64,000 nt of DNA, from contig JAIDUK010000033.1 of the NCBI GenBank assembly GCA_029060215.1, positions 28,861 through 92,860 of the forward strand, written 5' to 3'. The number at the start of each line of letters is the position of its first letter. Position 1 is the stretch's first letter. The translations under genes and the position numbers were made by a program. A model generated the notes under the pieces. The model worked only from the letters and a program-made list of their open reading frames with translations, had not been told where the DNA came from and did not search any database. Below, in pieces: positions 32,363 through 39,905 of the stretch. The DNA is from Alistipes sp. (GTDB taxonomy: Bacteria; Bacteroidota; Bacteroidia; Bacteroidales; Rikenellaceae).

Positions 32363-33037
32363 ATGATCTTTTTTTTGCAGGCTGCCGAGGCGGCGGCCAT
32401 CAGCGGTGAGACCCGCATGGGTTTGTGGAGTTTGTTCATCAAGGGCGGTTGGTTGATGTGGCCGTTGTTGCTTTTGGGCGGCGTGACCATCTTCATCTTC
32501 GTCGAGCGTTTTCTGGCCATCCGGCGCGCTTCGGTCCTCGACATGAATTTCATGAACCGCATCCGCGATTACATTTCCGACGGGAAGATCGCCATCGCCG
32601 TCAGCCTTTGCCGCAAGACCGACACCCCCATCGCCCGAATGATCGAGAAGGGCATCGGCCGCATCGGACGTCCGATGGGCGACGTCCAGACCGCCATCGA
32701 GAACGTCGCCAATCTGGAGGTTTCCAAGCTCGAGAACGGACTGCCGTTTCTGGCCACCATCGCCGGCGGCGCTCCCATGATCGGTTTCCTCGGTACGGTC
32801 CTCGGCATGGTCCAGACCTTCATGGACATGTCCGCCGCCGGGGGCACCGTCGACCTCGGGTTGCTCTCCAGCGGCATGTACGTCGCCATGGTCACCACCG
32901 TCATGGGTCTTTTGGTCGGCATCCCCGCTTACTTCGGCTACAACTACCTCGTCGCCCGCATCGAGAAGCTCGTCTTCCAGATGGAGGCCAATTCCATCGC
33001 TTTCATGGATATCCTCAACCAACCCGTCCAAAAGTAG
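32363..33037 (+). CDS. exbB: ExbB/TolQ-type proton channel protein
   Basis: A 224-residue MotA/TolQ/ExbB protein. Three membrane segments are seen: about residues 27-46, 127-149 and 167-190, with the conserved GGAPMIGFLGTVLGMVQTF. With ExbD it makes the proton channel that energises TonB-type proteins. The start at 32363 (MIFFLQAAEAAA) is the first in-frame ATG after tamB that leaves a signal-like N-terminus; the frame upstream is a shadow. It is 6 bp before exbD. Confidence 0.87.
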   Translation: MIFFLQAAEAAAISGETRMGLWSLFIKGGWLMWPLLLLGGVTIFIFVERFLAIRRASVLDMNFMNRIRDYISDGKIAIAVSLCRKTDTPIARMIEKGIGRIGRPMGDVQTAIENVANLEVSKLENGLPFLATIAGGAPMIGFLGTVLGMVQTFMDMSAAGGTVDLGLLSSGMYVAMVTTVMGLLVGIPAYFGYNYLVARIEKLVFQMEANSIAFMDILNQPVQK

Positions 33038-33043
33038 TTCGCC

Positions 33044-33448
33044 ATGGCCATCAAGCACGGTTCCAAGGTCGACAAGTCGTTTTCGGCTTCGTCGATGACC
33101 GACCTCATGTTCCTCTTGTTGTTGTTTTTGTTGATCGCCACCACGCTCATCAATCCCAACGCCTTGAAGCTCATGTTGCCCAAAAGTTCCAACCAGCTCA
33201 AGGACAAGGCCGTCACCACGGTCTCCATCCAGCAGGTGGGTTCGGCTTATAATTATTATGTCGAGTTGGAGCGCGTCGACGGGTTGCAGGGCGTCGAGCA
33301 GGCATTGCAGTCGCGGCTCGACGGGCAGAAGGAGCCCACCGTTTCGTTGCATTGCGACAAGACCGTGGCCATCGACGAGGTGGTCAAGGTCATGAATATC
33401 GTCAATAAGAACGGTTACCGGTTGATCCTCGCTACGACCGCCAATTAG
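33044..33448 (+). CDS. exbD: ExbD/TolR-type protein
   Basis: A 134-residue protein with one membrane helix after the key aspartate D20 (SMTDLMFLLLLFLLI), the proton-binding residue of the family. A small periplasmic domain follows, with VQQVGSAYNYYVELE-like strands and VKVMNIVNKNGYRLILAT at the end. It pairs with ExbB. The tight spacing (6 and 10 bp) marks one operon from exbB to the TonB-like gene. Confidence 0.87.
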   Translation: MAIKHGSKVDKSFSASSMTDLMFLLLLFLLIATTLINPNALKLMLPKSSNQLKDKAVTTVSIQQVGSAYNYYVELERVDGLQGVEQALQSRLDGQKEPTVSLHCDKTVAIDEVVKVMNIVNKNGYRLILATTAN

Positions 33449-33458
33449 TCGCTCCGCC

Positions 33459-34133
33459 ATGTTCCCCGATTCCCCCGACAGAGTGCCCCGGTGGGCGGCG
33501 ATCGTCGCTCTGGCGCTTTACGCCGCCTTGTTGGCCGTCGCTTTCCGCTGGGTGACGTTCGGTTTTTCCGCCCCGCAGCGGCCCGACCATACGATCTTCG
33601 TCGAGTTCGTCGAGCCCCGGCCCGAGCGTCCGCGGCCTACGCAGGCCGCCGCCGAGCCGAGGACCCACGACGAGCCCGCCAACGTCGAGCGTTCGGCTCA
33701 GGTCTCCGGCGACGCGCAGGTTTCGCGGTCGCCCAATCCGCGTGCGCTCTTCAACATGAGCAAAAGCGGCAGCGAGCCCGCCGATACCGGCAATCCCCAC
33801 GCCCGCGAGGGGCAGCAGCAGGACGCCGGCAAGGGCCCCGGTTCCAGTTACGAGGGGTTAGATCAGGTCGACAAAGGGTTGCAGGGGCGCGGTTTGGTCG
33901 GCAATTTGCCGCGGCCCGCTTATCCCGGCAGCCAGAGCGGCAAGATCGTTGTGCGGGTGGCCGTAGGGCCCAAGGGCAACGTCACCAGCGCCGTCTTCGA
34001 GCCCAAGGGTTCCACCGTCAGCGATCCGCAGTTGATCGAGGCGGCCATCGCCGCCGCACGCAAGGCCCGTTTTACCGAGAGTTCCGCCGCCGTGCAAGGC
34101 GGTACGATCACCTATGTCTTTAGAATGGAATGA
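33459..34133 (+). CDS. TonB-like energy transducer
   Basis: A 224-residue protein with an N-terminal membrane helix (about residues 12-34), a Pro/Arg/Glu-rich periplasmic stalk (EPRPERPRPTQAAAEPR), and a C-terminal ~75-residue domain like TonB_C (GKIVVRVAVGPKGNVTSAVFEP and AIAAARKARFTESSAAVQGG). It would transmit the ExbBD proton motive force to an outer-membrane partner. The C-terminal domain is of the short, TolA-like kind, so a TolA role is also possible. It is the last of the exbB-exbD-tonB set and follows tamB, which suggests energised envelope assembly. Confidence 0.78.
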   Translation: MFPDSPDRVPRWAAIVALALYAALLAVAFRWVTFGFSAPQRPDHTIFVEFVEPRPERPRPTQAAAEPRTHDEPANVERSAQVSGDAQVSRSPNPRALFNMSKSGSEPADTGNPHAREGQQQDAGKGPGSSYEGLDQVDKGLQGRGLVGNLPRPAYPGSQSGKIVVRVAVGPKGNVTSAVFEPKGSTVSDPQLIEAAIAAARKARFTESSAAVQGGTITYVFRME

Positions 34134-34143
34134 TTTTTTCGTT

Positions 34144-34569
34144 ATGAAGTTGATTCGTTTTTTGTTCTTCCTCGTTTTCGTCTGCGGCGGTTTTTCGGCC
34201 GTTCGGGCGCAGGAGAGTTCCGCTTCCGGCGGGCCGGTCGCCCCGAAGAAGGAGGCCCGGCTCGTCTTGCCCGTCGCTTCGCATAATTTCGGCGACGTCG
34301 CGCGCAAGGGCGGCAGTCTCGTGCAGGATTTCGTCTTCCGCAACGAGGGTTCGGCTCCGTTGGTCATCGTGCGCGTGCTCACTTCGTGTTCTTGTTTCAA
34401 GGCGTCGTTTCCCAAGCGGCCCGTCCCGCCCGGCGGCGAGGGGGTCATCCGCGTCACCTACGAGCCTCTCAAAAGCGAGCCCGGCACTTTCAGCAAGGTG
34501 TTGCAGATCTATTCCAATTCCGCTTCGGGCCGCGAGGTCATCACCGTGCAGGGCAATTCCATAGAGTGA
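34144..34569 (+). CDS. DUF1573 domain protein
   Basis: A 141-residue secreted protein with a signal peptide ending near VRAQ. The DUF1573 domain is marked by SHNFGDVARKGGSLVQDFVFRNEG, then VRVLTSCSCFKASFP and the end strand GREVITVQGNS. This is an immunoglobulin-like fold of unknown role common in Bacteroidota. The CSC pair could form a disulphide or bind metal. It starts 10 bp after the TonB-like gene, so it is probably part of the same operon. Confidence 0.8.
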   Translation: MKLIRFLFFLVFVCGGFSAVRAQESSASGGPVAPKKEARLVLPVASHNFGDVARKGGSLVQDFVFRNEGSAPLVIVRVLTSCSCFKASFPKRPVPPGGEGVIRVTYEPLKSEPGTFSKVLQIYSNSASGREVITVQGNSIE

Positions 34570-34616
34570 ATAACGTTTGTTTTTCACCCTTAACCTTTCA
34601 TTTTTTCCTTGTATCG

Positions 34617-35918
34617 ATGTCAGTGCTGCTTTTTACCAACGCCATTATCCTGCCCATGACGGGCAGCGATCAACTGATTCCCTGCGGTTGCGTAGGGGTC
34701 GTAAACAACCGTATTTCGTTCGTCTCGGCCGACCCTGCCGCTGCGGTCGCGTTCCGGCTTGCCCATCCCGAGGCCCGGGAGTTCGATTGCCGCGGCAAGC
34801 TCCTCATGCCCGGGCTCATCGACACCCATTGCCACGCCGCCATGACTTTGCAGCGCAGCTATGCCGACGACATTCCGCTCATGGAGTGGCTCAACGAGCG
34901 CATATGGCCTTTCGAGGCCCGGCAGACGGCCGACGACGTGGTGTTGGGCATGACGCTCGGCATCGCCGAGATGTTGTTGGGCGGCGTCACTTCGTTCGTC
35001 GACATGTATTATTTCGAGAACCGTTGCGTCGAGACCGTCGACCGGCTCGGCATCCGCGCCATGCTGGGGTGCAACTATTTCGATAGCAACATCGACGAGG
35101 TCTTGCCGCAGATCGAAGAAGCCGTGCGGCTCGCCGAGGGGCGCGACCGCATCCGCATCGCCGCCGCTCCCCACGCGCCCTACACCGTTTCTGCCGATAA
35201 TTTGCGGCGCGGCAAGGAGTTGGCCGACAAGCTCGGATTGCACCGGATGATCCATATCGCCGAGACGCAGGACGAGGTCGGCATCGTCCGCCGCCAGTAC
35301 GGCACTACGCCCGTCCGCTACCTCGATTCGCTGGGGTGGCTCGACGAGCGGACCATCGGGGCCCATTGCGTGTGGGTCGACGACGAGGAGATCGGCATTT
35401 TGGCCGAGCGCGGCGTTACGGTGTCGCACAATCCGCAGAGCAACATGAAGATTTCCAGCGGCGTGGCTCCCGTGCAGAAGATGCTCAAGGCCGGGGCGCT
35501 CGTTACGGTCGCTACCGACGGTCCTTGTTCCAACAACGACCTCGACATGTTCGAGGAGTTGCGCACGGCGGCATTCTTGCAGAAGTCGGCGACGGCCGAT
35601 CCGCTCGCGCTTCCGGCCTACGAAGTCCTGCGCATGGCCACCGTCAACGGCGCCCGGGCCATGGGCCGCGAGGGCGAACTGGGCGTCATCCGGCCGGGTG
35701 CTTTGGCCGACCTCATCGTCATCGATTTGCAGAAGCCCCACCTTCAGCCGCTCCACAACGTCGTCTCCAACGTGGTTTACTGCGGTAAGGCCGCCGACGT
35801 CGAGACGGTCGTCGTCGACGGGCGCGTGGTCGTAGAGGAACGCAGGCTGCTCGGGGTCGACCTGCCGCAGCTTTTCCGCGACGCAGCCGCAGCCGTCCAG
35901 CGTATCGTCGGCAAGTAG
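34617..35918 (+). CDS. Amidohydrolase, MtaD/TRZ-ATZ-like deaminase
   Basis: A 433-residue amidohydrolase. Metal ligands are GLIDTHCHAAMTL (HxH), the later His in MIHIAE and GAHCVWVD, and the Asp in VATDGPCSNNDLDMFEEL. This matches the 5-methylthioadenosine/S-adenosylhomocysteine deaminase group. The ATG at 34617 (MSVLLFTNA) fits the family start. It would deaminate SAH, MTA or a related nucleoside. Guanine deaminase or chlorohydrolase-like activity is not excluded. It lies 47 bp after DUF1573, perhaps on the same transcript. Confidence 0.8.
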   Translation: MSVLLFTNAIILPMTGSDQLIPCGCVGVVNNRISFVSADPAAAVAFRLAHPEAREFDCRGKLLMPGLIDTHCHAAMTLQRSYADDIPLMEWLNERIWPFEARQTADDVVLGMTLGIAEMLLGGVTSFVDMYYFENRCVETVDRLGIRAMLGCNYFDSNIDEVLPQIEEAVRLAEGRDRIRIAAAPHAPYTVSADNLRRGKELADKLGLHRMIHIAETQDEVGIVRRQYGTTPVRYLDSLGWLDERTIGAHCVWVDDEEIGILAERGVTVSHNPQSNMKISSGVAPVQKMLKAGALVTVATDGPCSNNDLDMFEELRTAAFLQKSATADPLALPAYEVLRMATVNGARAMGREGELGVIRPGALADLIVIDLQKPHLQPLHNVVSNVVYCGKAADVETVVVDGRVVVEERRLLGVDLPQLFRDAAAAVQRIVGK

Positions 35919-35960
35919 AGAGACGTTCGCTTTGCCAAGACCTATGCCAAGTTTTCCCTG

Positions 35961-36020
35961 TCATTCTGCCCCCCCCCTCTCTGTCATTCTGAGGAGCGGA
36001 GCGACGAAGAATCTTCTTCC
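35961..36020. repeat. Dispersed intergenic repeat (TGTCATTCTGAGG type)
   Basis: GTCATTCTG occurs twice, the second followed by AGGAGCGGAGCGACGAAG and AATCTT. This phrase is a widely dispersed intergenic repeat in many bacteria. AATGAAGAACC then occurs twice in tandem just before engB. Confidence 0.55.
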
Positions 36021-36082
36021 CAATGAAGAACCTTCCTCCCAATGAAGAACCTATCCACGCAACCATAACCGATCCAACCGCC

Positions 36083-36676
36083 ATGCAAATCAACCACGCC
36101 GAATTCAAATGTTCGTCCGAGCGCATCTCGCAGGTGCCCAAAGACGACCTGCGCGACATCGCCTTCATCGGCCGCAGCAACGTCGGCAAGTCGTCGCTCA
36201 TCAACATGCTCACCGGCCGTTCCGGGTTGGCCAAGGTCTCCGGCACCCCCGGCAAGACGCGCCTTGTCAACCACTTCTGCATCGACCGGGCGTGGTATCT
36301 GGTCGATTTGCCCGGCTACGGTTACGCCCGTACGTCCAAGACCCAGCGCGGCGAGTTTTCCAAACTGATCACCGATTACGTCTTGCAATGCGAGAAGCTC
36401 CATTTTTTGTTCGTGCTCGTCGACATCCGGCTCGAGCCCCAGAAGATCGACTTGCGGTTCATCGAGATGCTGGGCGAAAACGGCGTCCCGTTCGGCATCA
36501 TTTTCACCAAGGCCGACAAGCTCTCGCAGACGCAGGCCCGGCGCAGCGTCGGGCGCTTCCGCGAAGCGCTGGCCGAACAATGGGAGGAATTCCCGCCCAT
36601 GTTTGTGTCGTCGTCGGCGCGGGGCGCGGGGCGCGACGAAATCCTTGCGTTCATAGGCCAATGTCTCGACGGTTGA
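36083..36676 (+). CDS. engB: Ribosome biogenesis GTP-binding protein EngB/YsxC
   Basis: A 197-residue GTPase when started at 36083 (MQINHAEF); the frame is open from 36023, but the earlier part is made from the repeat DNA. G-motifs: GRSNVGKS at 30-37, the Thr in SGTPGKT at 53-59, DLPG at 75-78, FTKADK for guanine recognition and SSSA near the end. It assists large ribosomal subunit assembly. It is intact and precedes a terminator. Confidence 0.92.
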   Translation: MQINHAEFKCSSERISQVPKDDLRDIAFIGRSNVGKSSLINMLTGRSGLAKVSGTPGKTRLVNHFCIDRAWYLVDLPGYGYARTSKTQRGEFSKLITDYVLQCEKLHFLFVLVDIRLEPQKIDLRFIEMLGENGVPFGIIFTKADKLSQTQARRSVGRFREALAEQWEEFPPMFVSSSARGAGRDEILAFIGQCLDG

Positions 36677-36687
36677 CCGAATGTTGA

Positions 36688-36715
36688 AAAAACACGCTCC
36701 CCGGGGCGTGTTTTT
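36688..36715 (+). terminator. Terminator of engB
   Basis: AAAAACACGC (36688-36697) pairs with GCGTGTTTTT (36706-36715), with an inner CCCC/GGGG stretch, and ends in a T-run. Confidence 0.85.
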
Positions 36716-36729
36716 CGGTTTACTTGCGC

Positions 36730-36737
36730 TATCTTTG
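36730..36737 (+). promoter_or_regulatory. Promoter -7 box of prs
   Basis: TATCTTTG is a full match to the -7 motif and lies 23 bp before the prs start. Confidence 0.65.
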
Positions 36738-36760
36738 CATCACTAAACCCAAAATCCGTT

Positions 36761-37702
36761 ATGGCAATCCACAAAATCAAGATTTTCGCGGGCCGCGGTT
36801 CCGAATATCTGGCCGCCAAAATCGCCGCCAGCTTCGGCACGACGCTCGGCCAGTCGGAAGTGCTCCGTTTCAGCGACGGCGAATTCCAGCCGTGTTACAA
36901 CGAGTCGATCCGCGGGTGCACGGTCTTCGTCATCCAATCGACCTTTCCGCCCTCGGACAATCTGATGGAATTGCTGATGATGGTCGACGCCGCCAAACGC
37001 GCCTCGGCCCATCAGGTGGTCGCCGTGATGCCCTACTTCGGGTGGGCCCGGCAGGACCGCAAGGACCGTCCGCGCGTGCCGATAGGGGCCAAGCTCGTGG
37101 CCAACATGCTGATGGCCGCCGGTGCCGACCGCATCATGACCATGGACCTGCACGCCGACCAGATTCAGGGTTTCTTCGACGTACCGGTCGACGCACTCTA
37201 CGCGAGCGGCATCTTCGTACCCTATGTCCGCAGCCTCAATATCGAGGACCTCTCGATTGCCGCACCCGACATGGGCGGAGCCAAGCGCGCCAACACCTAC
37301 GCCAAACTGCTGGGCACGCCGATCATCATTTCGCACAAGGAACGCGCCAAGGCCAATGTTGTCGGGAAGATGACGGCCATAGGCGAGGTTGAGGGCCGCA
37401 ACATCCTTATTGTCGACGACATGATCGACACGGCGGGAACCATCTGCATGGCCGCCGACATGCTTATGGCGCGCGGAGCCAAGAGCGTCCGGGCCGCCAT
37501 TACGCACCCGGTGCTTTCGGGGCCCGCCTACGAACGCATCAACGAGAGCGCCTTGCAGGAAGTCATCGTGACCGATACCATTCCGCTCAATCCCGACAAG
37601 GATCTGCGGAAGTTCACCGTACTGACCGTCGCCGACCTTTTTGCCGACGTTATCGAACGGGTCCATAATTATAAGGAGATCTCCTCCATCTTCTTCAAGT
37701 AG
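36761..37702 (+). CDS. prs: Ribose-phosphate pyrophosphokinase
   Basis: A 313-residue PRPP synthetase, the usual length. Family motifs: FSDGEFQPCYNESIRG, the ATP-site phrase YFGWARQDRKDRPRVPIGAK, MDLHADQIQGFFDVPVDAL and the PRPP loop ILIVDDMIDTAGT. It makes PRPP from ribose 5-phosphate and ATP for nucleotide, His and Trp synthesis. It has its own promoter and terminator. Confidence 0.96.
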   Translation: MAIHKIKIFAGRGSEYLAAKIAASFGTTLGQSEVLRFSDGEFQPCYNESIRGCTVFVIQSTFPPSDNLMELLMMVDAAKRASAHQVVAVMPYFGWARQDRKDRPRVPIGAKLVANMLMAAGADRIMTMDLHADQIQGFFDVPVDALYASGIFVPYVRSLNIEDLSIAAPDMGGAKRANTYAKLLGTPIIISHKERAKANVVGKMTAIGEVEGRNILIVDDMIDTAGTICMAADMLMARGAKSVRAAITHPVLSGPAYERINESALQEVIVTDTIPLNPDKDLRKFTVLTVADLFADVIERVHNYKEISSIFFK

Positions 37703-37720
37703 GGGGGGCTTTTCTATGAC

Positions 37721-37750
37721 AAACAGCCGCTGCACAAGCAGCGGCTGTTT
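37721..37750 (+). terminator. Terminator of prs
   Basis: AAACAGCCGCTGC (37721-37733) pairs perfectly with GCAGCGGCTGTTT (37738-37750) across ACAA, a 13-bp stem. Confidence 0.9.
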
Positions 37751-38149
37751 CGTTATCCGGTGAAATGAGGTATGATAAATTAAGAAACAAATGTTCCTCA
37801 CTCGACGTCGTAGCCGTTAAACATAGGACGGATTAAAAGCGTCGACGTAGGGGCCGGTTTGCTTGCAAACCCGCGTCAGGCGCCCGAAGTAGCTTTTAGT
37901 CCGTCCGTAGTAGGCGAAGACGTCTGTGAGGAGAGGTTAACTGCGCTGCGCTTGTTTTTCTCCTCCTTGCGAGGCATAGTCCGCAAAGCGGTCTCTGCTC
38001 TCGCTGCGAGCGTCGATTTTTCCGCCGCTTTTTGCCGGAACAAAAAGCGGCAAAATAATACCGGGCCGAGCGTTCGCGGCTTTTCGATATACGTGGATTC
38101 CGAGGATAGTTTGTAAAGTTTGCGGTTGTGCAGCCCGTTGAGGTTGCAA
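37751..38149. other. Gene-free stretch with two long hairpins
   Basis: I see no gene in these 399 bp. GGACGGATTAAAAGC (37826-37840) pairs with GCTTTTAGTCCGTCC (37892-37906) with one G-U, closing an apical hairpin GGTTTGC/GCAAACC (37856-37871). A second stem, GCCGCTTTTTG (38024-38034) / CAAAAAGCGGC (38041-38051), has no T-run on either side. It may be a structured RNA or a small mobile repeat. Confidence 0.5.
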
Positions 38150-38965
38150 TTACTTCAGCGGGCTGTCGGGTTCGCGGGCCATGACCATGTAGAACATGCG
38201 GTCCAGAAACGCCGGGGCGAACTTCTTCACAAAATGGGTGGCGCGCCCTTCGGCTTCCATCAGGCACAGGCGTTTGCGGCGTTTCACGCCCCGGGCTATG
38301 ATGCGCGCCACTTCGGCCGCCGTCATCATCTTCGCTTCGTTGCGCGGCGTCTCGCCCTGCTGCGTCCCGTCGGCCGTCAGGGCCGAGAACCGGACGTTCG
38401 AGGCGGTGAATCCCGGGCAGGCGATCATCACGTGGAGCCCTTTCTTCAGGTTTTCGATGCGCAGGGTCTCCAGAAATCCCGTCATCGCATATTTCGATGC
38501 CGAGTATCCCGTGCGGCCCGGCAGTCCGTGCAGACCCGCCACCGACGACACGCCCACTACCGAGCCTTTCGACGCTTGCAGGTAGGGCAGGGCATATTTG
38601 CAGCAGTTGACCGTGCCCCAGAAGTTCACGTCCATCAGGCGGTGGAGCACTTCGAGGTCTACCTCGTCGAACAGCGCCCGCATCGAGAGCCCGGCGTTGC
38701 ATATGAGCACGTCTACGCCGCCGAATTCGCGCACCGCCGTGTCGATCAGTTCGCGGCATTCTTCCGGTCGGGTCACGTCCGTGCCGCAGTAGGCCGCCTG
38801 CCCGCCTTGGGCGCGGATTTCGCCCGCTATCAGTTGCAGTTTCTGGATGTTGCGGGCTCCCATGACCACCCGCGCGCCGCGCGCCGCGAATTCGCGGGCC
38901 AGTGCTTCGCCGATTCCCGACGAGGCTCCCGTCACTACGACGGTCTTGTTCGTGAAGTCTTTCAT
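38150..38965 (-). CDS. Short-chain dehydrogenase/reductase
   Basis: A 271-residue SDR. The cofactor motif TGASSGIG lies at 13-20, NAG in LICNAGLSM near 90, and the catalytic YSASK in GRTGYSASKYAM near 156-160, with Ser in VSSVAG. The C-terminus (VARIIARGVKRRKRLCLMEAEG) is like that of lipid-linked SDRs of the DltE/YbbO kind. Substrate unknown. It follows the MBL gene by 2 bp on one transcript. Confidence 0.82.
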   Translation of the reverse strand: MKDFTNKTVVVTGASSGIGEALAREFAARGARVVMGARNIQKLQLIAGEIRAQGGQAAYCGTDVTRPEECRELIDTAVREFGGVDVLICNAGLSMRALFDEVDLEVLHRLMDVNFWGTVNCCKYALPYLQASKGSVVGVSSVAGLHGLPGRTGYSASKYAMTGFLETLRIENLKKGLHVMIACPGFTASNVRFSALTADGTQQGETPRNEAKMMTAAEVARIIARGVKRRKRLCLMEAEGRATHFVKKFAPAFLDRMFYMVMAREPDSPLK

Positions 38966-38967
38966 TG

Positions 38968-39753
38968 TCAGTCGTTTATTTCTATTTGCAGTTCGTCGTA
39001 TGCCAAGTGCACGCCTTCCGGCAGCGTCGGGCCGGTCGCCGCATGCAGGCCGATTTCGTGGGACATGTGCGTCAGATAGGCTTCGCGCGGGCGGACCCGG
39101 TCGATCAGCGCCAGCGCTTCATCGACATTGAAGTGCGAATCGTGCGGGGCGAATCGCAGGGCGTTGACCACCAGTACTTCCGTGCCGCGCAGTTTCTCCG
39201 TCTCCGCGTCGTCTATCGTCTTGAAGTCGGTCAGGTAGGCCAGTTTCCCGATGCGGTAGCCCGTCACCCCGAAGCGCGGCGAGTGGTGCCCGGAGATGGG
39301 GACGATCCGCACACCTTTCGCTTCGAACGGTTGCGCCGGGTCGATTTCGTGCAGCGCGATTTCCGGTACTCCGCGATATTTGTCTTGCGCGAATGCGTAG
39401 TCGAAATCCTTGCGTACTACGGCCGCCGCGCTCGGGGCCGCGTAGATGTCTACCCGGTGTATCGTCGGCGGGTAGTCCACGAAATTGAACGCCCGCACGT
39501 CGTCCAGTCCGCCCGTGTGGTCCTTGTGTTCGTGGGTCAGCAGGATGGCATCGATATGGCGCACTCCGGTCCGCAGCATTTGATAGCGGAAGTCCGGGCC
39601 TGCGTCGATGACAAGGCGCACGTCTCCGGTTTCGACCATTGCCGAGGTCCGCAGGCGTTTGTCGCGCGGGTCTTCCGAGCGGCAGACTTCGCAGCGGCAG
39701 CCGATTACGGGCACTCCCTGCGAGGTTCCCGTTCCCAGAAAGGTCAGTTTCAT
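38968..39753 (-). CDS. MBL-fold metallo-hydrolase (PhnP-like)
   Basis: A 261-residue metallo-beta-lactamase-fold protein. The metal motif LTHEHKDHTGG has HxHxDH, and further ligands fit PISGHHSPRFG and YLTHMSHEIGLH. The N-terminal GTGTSQGVPVIGC is typical of PhnP and related phosphodiesterases, which act on cyclic phosphates. No phosphonate genes are near, so the substrate is open. The start at 39753 is supported by a promoter that would start transcription at about the ATG; the longer frame upstream would cover the promoter. Confidence 0.82.
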   Translation of the reverse strand: MKLTFLGTGTSQGVPVIGCRCEVCRSEDPRDKRLRTSAMVETGDVRLVIDAGPDFRYQMLRTGVRHIDAILLTHEHKDHTGGLDDVRAFNFVDYPPTIHRVDIYAAPSAAAVVRKDFDYAFAQDKYRGVPEIALHEIDPAQPFEAKGVRIVPISGHHSPRFGVTGYRIGKLAYLTDFKTIDDAETEKLRGTEVLVVNALRFAPHDSHFNVDEALALIDRVRPREAYLTHMSHEIGLHAATGPTLPEGVHLAYDELQIEIND

Positions 39754-39758
39754 GGCAA

Positions 39759-39790
39759 CAAAGATAGTGCAAGCAGGGGGCAATGCCAAA
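39759..39790 (-). promoter_or_regulatory. Promoter of the MBL hydrolase and SDR genes
   Basis: Minus-strand TATCTTTG (39759-39766) with TTTG (39787-39790) 20 bp upstream. The predicted start falls at or within a base or two of the ATG, so the mRNA would be leaderless or nearly so. Confidence 0.6.
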
Positions 39791-39817
39791 ATTTCATAAA
39801 AATCAAATATAAAACAA

Positions 39818-39825
39818 TATCTTTG
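39818..39825 (+). promoter_or_regulatory. Promoter -7 box of the first RND operon
   Basis: TATCTTTG fits the -7 motif, giving a start near 39832 and a leader of about 74 nt before the ATG at 39906. Confidence 0.55.
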
Positions 39826-39905
39826 CGCTTTGCACCGTTCTTGTGTTTACCGGGGTTGTATCCATTGCCGACAGTCCCGGCTGGAAGATAAAGATTCGTT
39901 CGCTT

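Noticed and set aside
27724..32562. A 1612-codon open frame antisense to tamB
   Set aside because: It mirrors tamB over its full length, is low in family-like motifs and comes from strong GC-rich codon bias on the other strand.
38024..38051. Intrinsic terminator
   Set aside because: The 11-bp stem has no T-run on either strand after it.
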